DNA of 64,000 nucleotides from a virus. The DNA is taken from IMG/VR virus record IMGVR_UViG_3300025000_000067, positions 38,132 through 102,131 of that record; one strand, 5' to 3'. Positions 14,870-21,468 of this stretch are shown here, piece by piece. A program made the translations under genes and the position numbers. The notes under the pieces are model-generated. The model ran no database searches, was not told where the DNA came from, and worked only from the letters and a program-made list of their open reading frames with translations. Each line of letters opens with the position of its first letter. Position 1 is the first letter of the stretch.

Positions 14870-15046
14870 CCTTGAAAACAGTTAAAATGACCTATTTTTG
14901 AAATATATTTTAAAAATGTAGTGTATAAAGTGCATAAAAATTCATAAGAAAACGACAAAGGAAATAAGTACTTTAAGGATGAAAAAATAGTTTTATTTAT
15001 ATTAGGTTTATTTTTTATTTCTTCTTATATATGTATTTTAAAATTG

Positions 15047-15101
15047 TTTGTTCAAAGTTGTGAACTATTGTCTATCAATTTTCTTATAGATGTGGTAAAA
15101 T
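15047..15101 (+). promoter_or_regulatory. Operator-like 15-mer plus extended -10 promoter of the packaging genes
   Basis: TTTGTTCAAAGTTGT (15047-15061) is identical to the copy at 5552. Its extension gives GTTCA/TGAAC dyad symmetry (15050-15065). TGG-TAAAAT (15093-15101) is an extended -10. It reads into the small terminase gene and may start late transcription. Confidence 0.7.
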
Positions 15102-15136
15102 ACTCCATAGAATTCCTCGGACGCAGGTCCTGGGAG

Positions 15137-15158
15137 TCCCTATACACCTAGGGAGGAG
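15137..15158 (+). promoter_or_regulatory. Hairpin overlapping the Shine-Dalgarno of the terminase small subunit gene
   Basis: TCCCTA (15137-15142) can pair with TAGGGA (15149-15154), hiding part of GGGAGGAGG. This could slow terminase translation. The stem is short and the effect is inferred. Confidence 0.4.
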
Positions 15159-15170
15159 GCGATTTTACCC

Positions 15171-15992
15171 ATGGGGCATAAACTAATATCTAAGATAAAG
15201 CAGGCTGCAAAACCTGTTAAGTATACACCTGAAGAAATAGCAGTAGCAGAGGCCCCAAAAATAGCTAAAGGGAAAAGACAACGCATGCAACTAAATATGC
15301 CCGTCCCTGCCACACAGACTAGGGTTATAGCTGTTAGCAAAAGAAAAAACCCCATAACAGCACGCAAAGTACTAACGGGCAAGTCTCCGAAGTATGTGCA
15401 GCTTGAGGTTAGAGGTTCTGGCGATAAGGTATATACAATTGTCGTTCCTGCTAGCTACAAGAACGTGATACCGAAGACCTGGAGATGGAACCCTAGGCGC
15501 TACAAGGCTGCTGATATGATAGGTGCTGGGCATCCTATTACCCAAATAGCTAAAGTGCTAGGCATGCATAAGTCTATGATCTATGCATGGTTGCAGCATC
15601 CAGAGTTCAAGGGTCATGTTAATGGGCTCGTGATGGAGACAGGATGGGCCAATAAGCAGGAGCGGATTGCAGGGCTTAACAAAGTGACCCGCTTACTCTT
15701 TGATAAGGTTGTAGCGGAGATTGATGGGGTTAACTTAACAGATAAGTCTATTGGCCCAGTGCTAACAGCCATCCAAACGATTGCCAAGCAGATCGCTCAA
15801 GAAAAAGATGAATTTGTAGAGCAATCGAAGGTGGAGCAGAATACCAACTTGAGCGGTGTCGTTGGTATAGCTATCGCTAATATTGATACTATAATGGCCA
15901 GCAAAAGCGCTGAAGAACGAAGGGCTTTAGAAGCCCAGTTTAAAGATGTCAGTGATGATGTGATTCGGGGTATCACTGGTGAGAAGGAGTAG
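15171..15992 (+). CDS. terS: Terminase small subunit (probable)
   Basis: The 273-residue protein has a central helix-turn-helix (ADMIGAGHPITQIAKVLGM to SMIYAWLQHPEF, about residues 113-145) of the transposase-like type used by terminase small subunits. An acidic helical C-terminus follows, probably for oligomerisation or large-subunit contact. The N-terminal 60 residues are Lys-rich. It would recognise the packaging site and recruit the large subunit. Its place at the head of the packaging module, 2.3 kb before the large terminase gene, supports the call. Confidence 0.7.
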   Translation: MGHKLISKIKQAAKPVKYTPEEIAVAEAPKIAKGKRQRMQLNMPVPATQTRVIAVSKRKNPITARKVLTGKSPKYVQLEVRGSGDKVYTIVVPASYKNVIPKTWRWNPRRYKAADMIGAGHPITQIAKVLGMHKSMIYAWLQHPEFKGHVNGLVMETGWANKQERIAGLNKVTRLLFDKVVAEIDGVNLTDKSIGPVLTAIQTIAKQIAQEKDEFVEQSKVEQNTNLSGVVGIAIANIDTIMASKSAEERRALEAQFKDVSDDVIRGITGEKE

Positions 15993-15999
15993 AGGGAAT

Positions 16000-16275
16000 A
16001 TGAAAATATACATTGCTGGTGCTATAACAGGCAATGAAAATTATCAAGCAGAATTTGCACAGGCTGAGAAAGAGTTAACGGAATTAGGGAACACAGTGCT
16101 TAATCCTGCACTACTACCTAAAGGATTTACACAAGAGGAGTACATGAGTGTATGTATCCCAATGCTTAATATTTGTGAGGCGATATACCTACTACGTGGC
16201 TGGGAGCCTAGTATTGGTGCAAATATTGGAAAGCTACATGCAGAGCATGTAGGGAAGATAGTTATCTTCGAATAG
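16000..16275 (+). CDS. DUF4406 / nucleoside deoxyribosyltransferase-like protein, 91 aa
   Basis: ATG 16000 gives the typical start MKIYIAGAITG; upstream in-frame codons lie in the previous gene. The fold and signature (IAGAITGNENY, LLPKGFTQEEYM, IYLLRGWEPSIGA) match small phage proteins of the nucleoside 2-deoxyribosyltransferase superfamily (DUF4406). The superfamily handles nucleotide N-glycosidic bonds; the substrate of this branch is unknown. Length is normal. Confidence 0.8.
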   Translation: MKIYIAGAITGNENYQAEFAQAEKELTELGNTVLNPALLPKGFTQEEYMSVCIPMLNICEAIYLLRGWEPSIGANIGKLHAEHVGKIVIFE

Positions 16276-16373
16276 TAGTTGTTAAACAACCTGCACAACG
16301 CCATAGAGTGGACAAACTATGGCTATGAGCGGGTTCGTGTTAAACGAATGAGTAAACAGGGGGAATGATTGTC

Positions 16374-16553
16374 GTGCCTAAGATTTGTCAAGTATGCAAT
16401 GTTACCTATGGAAGTACCAACCAAACGAAATGCAGCTACTGTGAGAGGCCTCTTCAAATTGTATCCAGCCAGGGCATGTGCCCAAACAGCAGTCTGCAAC
16501 TTCTCCAAGCGGATATGGAGCAGCATAAGAATCCATACTTTGGTACTCACTAA
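16374..16553 (+). CDS. Small zinc-ribbon protein, 59 aa
   Basis: CQVC ... CSYC spaced about 15 residues apart forms a rubredoxin-like zinc knuckle. I prefer GTG 16374, 10 bases after CAGGGGG, over ATG 16365, which nearly touches it. The +1 frame is also open here but lacks the cysteine pattern. The stop overlaps the next start (TAATG). Confidence 0.55.
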   Translation: MPKICQVCNVTYGSTNQTKCSYCERPLQIVSSQGMCPNSSLQLLQADMEQHKNPYFGTH

Positions 16554-16741
16554 TGGCTAATGTGCTGCAGGAGGAACCTGCTACAACCCATATGCGGAAG
16601 TCAAAGCGGTGTAGCCATTGCAACGGTTCAGGCAAGGTTCCAGTATCTTGTATGATACATAATAACCATGGGCTACCTACACGACTAGAACTTAAGGAGT
16701 CGTGCCCGGTGTGTAAAAGGCATGGGTTTGTGAAGGTATAA
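16553..16741 (+). CDS. DnaJ-type zinc finger-like small protein, 62 aa
   Basis: CSHCNGSGKV followed by CPVCKRHGF is the CxxCxGxG pattern of DnaJ/TRASH-like zinc centres. It is coupled to the preceding gene by a one-base overlap. Likely a small protein- or RNA-binding accessory factor. Confidence 0.6.
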   Translation: MANVLQEEPATTHMRKSKRCSHCNGSGKVPVSCMIHNNHGLPTRLELKESCPVCKRHGFVKV

Positions 16742-16746
16742 GAAAA

Positions 16747-16771
16747 AGATCAACTCGTTAAGAGTTGATCT
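16747..16771. terminator. Bidirectional terminator between convergent genes
   Basis: AGATCAACTC (16747-16756) and GAGTTGATCT (16762-16771) pair perfectly. The left flank is an A-run and the right flank T/C-rich, so it can act in both directions. It overlaps the end of the minus-strand gene. Confidence 0.7.
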
Positions 16772-16925
16772 TCTGCTGTTGAAGTTTGAACTTAACAGCT
16801 AGGTCTTTTATAGCTTCATCTAGTAGTTTAGCAATGGAAATTCTTGAGTCTACTGATAGGTTTTTTAGTATTTCGTATGTTTCACGATCAACGGCTGAGC
16901 CTAATTTAACCCTATTCTTAAGCAT
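16758..16925 (-). CDS. Ribbon-helix-helix (CopG/Arc-type) DNA-binding protein, 55 aa
   Basis: On the minus strand a 55-codon ORF starts at 16925 behind AGGGAGGG. The protein begins with a basic strand (NRVKLGSAVDRETYEIL), followed by two helices (TYEILKNLSV, SIAKLLDEAIKDLAVKF), the layout of ribbon-helix-helix repressors. Such dimers insert a beta ribbon into the major groove and bind tandem short sites. It is divergent from the cluster at 17060 and is one of only two minus-strand genes, so it may regulate the flanking promoters or one of the dispersed repeats. The target is not known. Confidence 0.75.
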   Translation of the reverse strand: MLKNRVKLGSAVDRETYEILKNLSVDSRISIAKLLDEAIKDLAVKFKLQQQKINS

Positions 16926-17059
16926 GGGTAGCCCTCCCTAAAGTGGTATGACTTGTAAGTGGAAGCATTTAGCAGTATAGTATATCCAAGTAATTACTGT
17001 TTATGCTACTAGGAAGTACACTAAATGTCAAACTAAATTAGCAAGGGAGTGGGATTAGG

Positions 17060-17209
17060 ATGTTTAAGACAGAGGAACAGGCTCAGGCAGTATTTAGAGT
17101 TTTTATTGATGTTGCGCTTAATCGGGAAGTATCTTTAGTTGATCTTATGCAAATTACACCACGACATATGGATGTAGAGGCAGCTAAAGATTGGCTTAAT
17201 TCCATATGA
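17060..17209 (+). CDS. Hypothetical protein, 49 aa
   Basis: A 49-codon ORF with a GGGAGTGGG ribosome site, on the far side of the divergent region from the RHH gene. The protein is helical (AQAVFRVFIDVALNREVSL). No family recognised. Confidence 0.5.
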   Translation: MFKTEEQAQAVFRVFIDVALNREVSLVDLMQITPRHMDVEAAKDWLNSI

Positions 17210-17218
17210 GCACCTGTA

Positions 17219-17326
17219 ATGAGAAAACAGCTATGCGAGTTACATGGTAAGGACACCTATGAAGAGTGCCTACAAACTATCTTAGGTAATAAGGAGTTAG
17301 ATGAACAGGTACATACCTATGAATGA
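17219..17326 (+). CDS. Possible small protein, 35 aa
   Basis: A 35-codon ORF (MRKQLCELHGKDTYEECL) between 17209 and the Rha-like gene, overlapping the latter. No convincing ribosome site, so this is a weak call. Confidence 0.25.
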   Translation: MRKQLCELHGKDTYEECLQTILGNKELDEQVHTYE

Positions 17327-17891
17327 ATTAACTAAGATAGTTGTTGAAGGCGATATCTTTAAAGTAGACAGCAGAATTATTGCTAAAAACTTTGAAAAGG
17401 ACCACAGGCACGTATTACGAGATATTGATAATCTAATTGCGCAAATAGATGTGTCCAAAATTGGGCACATCTCTGAAAGCTATTTTGTGCCAGCTAAGTA
17501 TGCAGATGTGCATGGTAGGGTACAAAGATTCTATGATATGACTTTTAGAGGTTTTATACTTCTTACTATGGGTTTTACAGGGGAAAAGGCATTTGCTTGG
17601 AAATTAAAGTACATTGATACTTTTGAGTGGCTGAGACAAGAGTACTTAAAAAAGCTAAAAGTACCTGAGCATCCCTTTATAAACCTAGCTACTATGACAG
17701 GTCTTCAAATGGATGTTTTTGAGCGTTTTGTGCCAGATGGTATGACGCTGAGGGAAGGGGCTTTTTGGTTTAATACAGACTTCTATAAGGATATAATTAG
17801 ATCCTATGAAAAGGGAGTAAGGAAGTTTGAGCGTAAACAAGCTAGGCTAAAACAAAAGAAATTAGAATCATCTTCAGAAGTTGAGGACTAA
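17301..17891 (+). CDS. Rha family phage regulatory protein, 196 aa
   Basis: Residues about 10-115 show the Rha signature: VDSRIIAKNFEKDHRHVLRDI, followed by YDMTFRGFILLTMGFTGEKA and an aromatic/Lys helix FAWKLKYIDTF. Rha proteins are encoded by many temperate and lambdoid-like phages and interfere with phage growth in some hosts; the mechanism is not well established. The C-terminus is a long basic helix. AAGGAG lies 4 bases before ATG 17301; ATG 17319 is an alternative. Confidence 0.85.
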   Translation: MNRYIPMNELTKIVVEGDIFKVDSRIIAKNFEKDHRHVLRDIDNLIAQIDVSKIGHISESYFVPAKYADVHGRVQRFYDMTFRGFILLTMGFTGEKAFAWKLKYIDTFEWLRQEYLKKLKVPEHPFINLATMTGLQMDVFERFVPDGMTLREGAFWFNTDFYKDIIRSYEKGVRKFERKQARLKQKKLESSSEVED

Positions 17892-17928
17892 GGTCAAATA
17901 GACCAGAGCATAAAGGAGGAATACACCG

Positions 17929-18108
17929 ATGTATGATGCAGGGACAACTGTATCGATCATCATTGTGCTTACACTAGGCCTTATGGTCGTTAGCCTAATA
18001 TTCGCTGTAAAGATCATTCAGCTAAAGAAGGTAATTAAAGCCTTAAGAGCTAAGTATACCAAGATTAGAGCTTTAGGCCGAAAGCCTAAGTACTATAACT
18101 GGTCCTAG
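17929..18108 (+). CDS. Small single-span membrane protein, 59 aa
   Basis: ATG 17929 follows AAAGGAGGA. One hydrophobic helix (VSIIIVLTLGLMVVSLIFAV, residues 8-27) is followed by a very basic tail (KKVIKALRAKYTKIRALGRKPKYY). The positive tail should stay in the cytoplasm. With the next gene it forms a pair of small membrane proteins upstream of the terminase. Confidence 0.6.
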   Translation: MYDAGTTVSIIIVLTLGLMVVSLIFAVKIIQLKKVIKALRAKYTKIRALGRKPKYYNWS

Positions 18109-18120
18109 AGGGGGAACACT

Positions 18121-18327
18121 ATGTTCAAGGTATCAGACACTTTAATACATGCGATTATTATTCTATCCTTATCCGGACTAACTGGTCTGCTTGTTGTAGC
18201 TGTATTTTATGCGTGGGATTGGGCCTTTACCAAGATACTAGAAGTATTAGGCGTTAAAAAATGCTTCGTTGAGTTTTTGATTAAAAAATACCGAGATAAG
18301 CGAGTGACTAAACAGAAGATGGAATAG
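18121..18327 (+). CDS. Small membrane protein, 68 aa
   Basis: A hydrophobic stretch (AIIILSLSGLTGLLVVAVFYAW) forms one membrane helix, followed by a basic C-terminal half ending KKYRDKRVTKQKME. Ribosome site GAGGGGG. No family recognised; lysis or signal functions cannot be told apart from sequence. Confidence 0.6.
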   Translation: MFKVSDTLIHAIIILSLSGLTGLLVVAVFYAWDWAFTKILEVLGVKKCFVEFLIKKYRDKRVTKQKME

Positions 18328-18339
18328 GCAGGTGACATC

Positions 18340-20157
18340 ATGGAGGGCTTCTCACGACAGGAGATATTTGACTATCAAATACGCACTAGGCCCTCTATAT
18401 GGGCTCAGTACCACACTAAGCTAAGGGGAAAGCCTTATCGCTTCGAACAACTCAATCCTGATGGCTCCTTGGACCTACGGAAGGCCTTTCAGATATCCCC
18501 TCAAGAGCAGAATATAGGGCTCCGTGGTCAAAGGCAGTTTCTTCAGCAAATGCTAGATGACCAGCACCCATATAAGTCAGAACAGAAGTCCCGGCAATGT
18601 GGGGCCAGTGAGAACGAGGTTAGAGAAGTCTTATGGTTTGCTGATACTCATCCCTACTCATCTATCGTCTATGTCTTCCCAACGTTTGACCAAGTGGCTG
18701 ACTTCTCAAAGACACGGATCGAGGAGGTTATGAGAGAGTCACCTCATGTGAAGAGTCGTATGGGCTATGACCCAAAGACAGGTAAAAAGAGGCAGGGTGA
18801 AGATCCTGTGGACAATGTACGACTACGGAAGATGGGGGATAACAGCTGGCTCTATTTCCGTAGTGGTAGTACACCAAAAGCCGGAGAAGGAATACCATGC
18901 GACGTGGTTGTGTTCGATGAGATCGACAGAATGGCACCAAATGTCATGATTGCCTTCAATGAAACGCTGTCATCCAGCGCCTATGGATGGAGAAGGGACG
19001 TATCAACCCCTAGCCTCCCTGGTGTAGGTGTGAATGCAAGCTTCAAAGATTCAGATCAACAGCATTGGTTTATGAAATGCCCACACTGTAATCATTGGAC
19101 TACGATGATACATGACTTTCCGAAGGGTGTAGAGCAGCTTACTGTAGACCGCCATGATCGGCCAAATCACAACTTGCATCTAGTCTATGACTGGGTGCAG
19201 GAGTCAGACAGGTACATATACACTTGTTTGAAGTGTAAGAGACCTATTAGTGACGAAATGCGGATCAATGGCATATGGCAACCGCTCTACCCTCATAGAG
19301 ATCGAATCAGGGGTTATCAAATAAGCCAACTTATGTGCCCGTGGATAAGCCCTAGCCAACTCATGCAGAAGAAAGCTGACTATAAGCTAGAGCAGCTGTT
19401 TATGAACTATGTTATTGGCCTAACCTACCTTGGGGACAATGTCATGATATCTAAGGGGGATATTCTTAGATGCTGTGATACGTCGCTTACGAATCCCTAT
19501 GACCTCAGAAGGGATCGTGTGTGTCTAGGTGTAGACTGGGGTAACACATCGTGGGGTACTGCTGGCATGCCTCATCCAGATAACCCAAGTAAGATCATTA
19601 TTCTGGACATATGGGACGTTAAAGATGATGAAGCAGTGACTACAGATGGCCGGAAGAACAACCCACATATATCGAGGACCGCTGATAAGATGAGACAATG
19701 GGATGCTAAACGTGGGGTATTTGACGCAGGCTATGGCAAGGACCGTAACTGGGAGCTTATGCAAGTATTCCCGGGTAAAGTATTTAGCTGTTTCTACCCT
19801 AATCTGTCAACGACCTCAACGAAGAATGTAGATGATCAGTGGCACGAGGATGAGGCCAAGGTTAACGTTGATCGAACACTAGACCTTAAGCTTATGGCCC
19901 GGATGTTTAGAGAAGGGCTCTTTGTGATACCAGCATGGGTTGTGCTTAATCCGCTCTTTGAAACCTTCTTTATCAAGCACCTAACCAACATTGTCCTGAT
20001 AAGAGATATTGAAGAAGATGAGAAGACTAAAAAAGAGATCATATCTGAGAGAGTGGGCACCCTTCCAGGTGGAGATCACTTTGCCCATGCAACGAACTAT
20101 TTGACAATCGCCTTACGGAAGGTTGGTAAAGGTGGCGGGGGAGATTTCTTTTTCTAG
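18340..20157 (+). CDS. terL: Terminase large subunit
   Basis: The N-terminal ATPase has a Walker A variant SRQCGAS (residues 84-90) and Walker B VVVFDE (about 189-194) with IDRMAP following. A CPHC/CLKC pair (about 247, 295) makes a zinc ribbon-like insertion, as in GpA-type terminases. The C-terminal RNase-H-like nuclease shows GVDWG (near 397), FDAGYGKD (near 461) and GGDHFAHA (near 577), supplying the three acidic metal ligands. The enzyme pumps DNA into proheads and cuts concatemers. Length of 605 residues is normal. Confidence 0.92.
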   Translation: MEGFSRQEIFDYQIRTRPSIWAQYHTKLRGKPYRFEQLNPDGSLDLRKAFQISPQEQNIGLRGQRQFLQQMLDDQHPYKSEQKSRQCGASENEVREVLWFADTHPYSSIVYVFPTFDQVADFSKTRIEEVMRESPHVKSRMGYDPKTGKKRQGEDPVDNVRLRKMGDNSWLYFRSGSTPKAGEGIPCDVVVFDEIDRMAPNVMIAFNETLSSSAYGWRRDVSTPSLPGVGVNASFKDSDQQHWFMKCPHCNHWTTMIHDFPKGVEQLTVDRHDRPNHNLHLVYDWVQESDRYIYTCLKCKRPISDEMRINGIWQPLYPHRDRIRGYQISQLMCPWISPSQLMQKKADYKLEQLFMNYVIGLTYLGDNVMISKGDILRCCDTSLTNPYDLRRDRVCLGVDWGNTSWGTAGMPHPDNPSKIIILDIWDVKDDEAVTTDGRKNNPHISRTADKMRQWDAKRGVFDAGYGKDRNWELMQVFPGKVFSCFYPNLSTTSTKNVDDQWHEDEAKVNVDRTLDLKLMARMFREGLFVIPAWVVLNPLFETFFIKHLTNIVLIRDIEEDEKTKKEIISERVGTLPGGDHFAHATNYLTIALRKVGKGGGGDFFF

Positions 20158-20169
20158 AGGAGGATTAAT

Positions 20170-20484
20170 ATGAAAATGCGGAAGATTGTGCAGAAAGTTG
20201 TACATTTGAAAGAACATAGGGTAGCCGTACTAGCCTATAGAATGTCAGAGGGTTCTGAAGTACAATACCTGACTGCTATGCCTAAGGAAGGTAGGCGCAT
20301 GCTCAAGGAGTTTAGAGAAACTGGTAAGTTTACACGATTAAAACCATGGGTAAGCAGAGATGCCTTAGAAGTTCTAGAGCCTGTGAGTATGACTATGGCA
20401 TACACAGATGGCTGGTACGCTAAGATTCCTGCAGTCATTGACTATAAGGAGGATGAAACAAATGGATATGTACATTGGATTTAA
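20170..20484 (+). CDS. Hypothetical protein, 104 aa
   Basis: Basic N-terminus, then a region RMLKEFRETGKFTRLKPW. Strong ribosome site (GAGGAGG). It overlaps the start of the Tad2-like gene by 23 bases and carries that gene's AAGGAGG. Not recognised. Confidence 0.6.
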   Translation: MKMRKIVQKVVHLKEHRVAVLAYRMSEGSEVQYLTAMPKEGRRMLKEFRETGKFTRLKPWVSRDALEVLEPVSMTMAYTDGWYAKIPAVIDYKEDETNGYVHWI

Positions 20485-21076
20485 GATGATCGAGGCAAAG
20501 CCTATGACAGCAAAAGAGGCTAGCCTAATACTATTTGATCGGCCAATTAGCACTGAGAACGCTGATGAAGAAGGTAATGGCTATCTAGTGAAGTATGAAG
20601 ATGGCTACACCTCATGGTCACCTAAAGCTCAGTTTGAAAAGGCATACACAAAATTTGGGACTAGGAGTGCCATAGGTGAAGGCCTAGAAATCAAACCGAT
20701 TGACTCAAGTGTTTGTATAATCAAATTTAAAGAGGACTTCTCACACGAAGAGATTGAGTCATTTAAGAAAGCATGGAGAACTGCGATGTGTAGTCCAGGA
20801 TCACCTAAAGTAACAGCGCTCTGTGTGCCAAATACCATAGACATAAAATCCTTAGAGGGGACAACCTTTGATTTCTCAGTGGCCCTGAAGCTTCTGAAGT
20901 TAGGGTATAAGGTCACAAGAACCTACTGGATGGATGGGGATAGTGTGGTTTACTGGCTAGAGCTGGTAGATAACGATATTCGAAAAGGCCGGATGTACGC
21001 TGGTAACCTAAGCTATTGGGATGATGCAGAGTCGGCAGCTCTGTTAGCTGAAGACTATAAGCTCATGAAGCGCTAA
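20462..21076 (+). CDS. Three-part protein with C-terminal DUF2829/Tad2-like domain
   Basis: ATG 20462 follows AAGGAGG; upstream in-frame codons lack a ribosome site. Part 1 (1-60: KMIEAKPMTAKEASLILF ... YLVKYEDGYTSWSPKAQFEKAY) is a common phage N-terminal module. Part 2 (about 80-130) contains IKFKEDFSHEEIESFKKAW. Part 3 (about 138-204: FDFSVALKLLKLGYKVTRTYW ... AESAALLAEDYKLM) matches the DUF2829 pattern 'few helices, G-x-x-V-x-R-x-x-W ... L-A-x-D-W/Y'. DUF2829 includes Tad2, which sequesters the cyclic nucleotide of Thoeris defence. An anti-defence role is possible but not shown. Confidence 0.65.
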   Translation: MDMYIGFKMIEAKPMTAKEASLILFDRPISTENADEEGNGYLVKYEDGYTSWSPKAQFEKAYTKFGTRSAIGEGLEIKPIDSSVCIIKFKEDFSHEEIESFKKAWRTAMCSPGSPKVTALCVPNTIDIKSLEGTTFDFSVALKLLKLGYKVTRTYWMDGDSVVYWLELVDNDIRKGRMYAGNLSYWDDAESAALLAEDYKLMKR

Positions 21077-21092
21077 GAGGAGGAAGGGGAAT

Positions 21093-21383
21093 ATGTTAGA
21101 CGCTGGGTGGACTGTGCATGTCGGATGGCTTGTACTTGCGGTATTAGTTGGGGTAATTATCGGTTGTCTAATCCTCGGATTCTTTGCAGGGGCAAAGGAA
21201 CCAAAGTGTGACGAATGCGTGCTGATGTGCAGAGCTGTGTCAAGTGGTAAAGGTACTTACTGCAGCAATCAAATGGCTAAACATAAGGCAGAACCACCAC
21301 TAAAACATAACTGGGAAATAACCCATGCAGATAAACCTACAAGGAGCCCGTACCGTAGAAATGAGCGTCGTAGTAAGGTTTAA
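21093..21383 (+). CDS. Membrane-anchored cysteine protein, 96 aa
   Basis: A glycine-rich membrane helix (VGWLVLAVLVGVIIGCLILGFF, about residues 10-31) is followed by four cysteines (CDEC, C, C) and a basic tail (RSPYRRNERRSKV). It may be a membrane-bound zinc or disulfide protein. Strong ribosome site GAGGAGG. A CTTCGGAAG palindrome begins 5 bases after its stop. Confidence 0.6.
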   Translation: MLDAGWTVHVGWLVLAVLVGVIIGCLILGFFAGAKEPKCDECVLMCRAVSSGKGTYCSNQMAKHKAEPPLKHNWEITHADKPTRSPYRRNERRSKV

Positions 21384-21407
21384 TAATCTTCGGAAGTAAA
21401 AGGGCTA

Positions 21408-21434
21408 TTGATTTTCCATAAATAATGGTATTAT
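21408..21434 (+). promoter_or_regulatory. Extended -10 promoter before the Ig-like gene
   Basis: TTGATT (21408-21413), then TGG-TATTAT (21426-21434). The spacer is a short 15 bases, but the extended -10 matches those at 5585 and 15093. It would allow separate expression of the Ig-like protein. Confidence 0.55.
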
Positions 21435-21468
21435 TAGTTTAATATGCAAATGGGACGGGGGAATTTAT

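Larger units (their letters stand above)
14149..15170 (+). other. 1-kb gene-free control region (candidate origin or early/late switch)
   Basis: I see no convincing gene here. The stretch is very A-rich from 14640 to 15050. It holds, in order: a terminator, a 12-bp perfect inverted repeat, a 14-bp palindrome next to a promoter, a second terminator-like hairpin, a long inverted repeat with 33-base arms, two copies of the TTTGTTCA-type operator and a promoter reading into the small terminase gene. Dense dyads in A-rich DNA between the accessory and packaging modules fit an origin or a transcription switch. Confidence 0.6.

Noticed and set aside
16369-16560. Alternative + frame overlapping the small zinc-ribbon gene
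   Set aside because: The other frame has the CxxC pairs and a one-base overlap with the next start; this one has no recognisable pattern or start signal.
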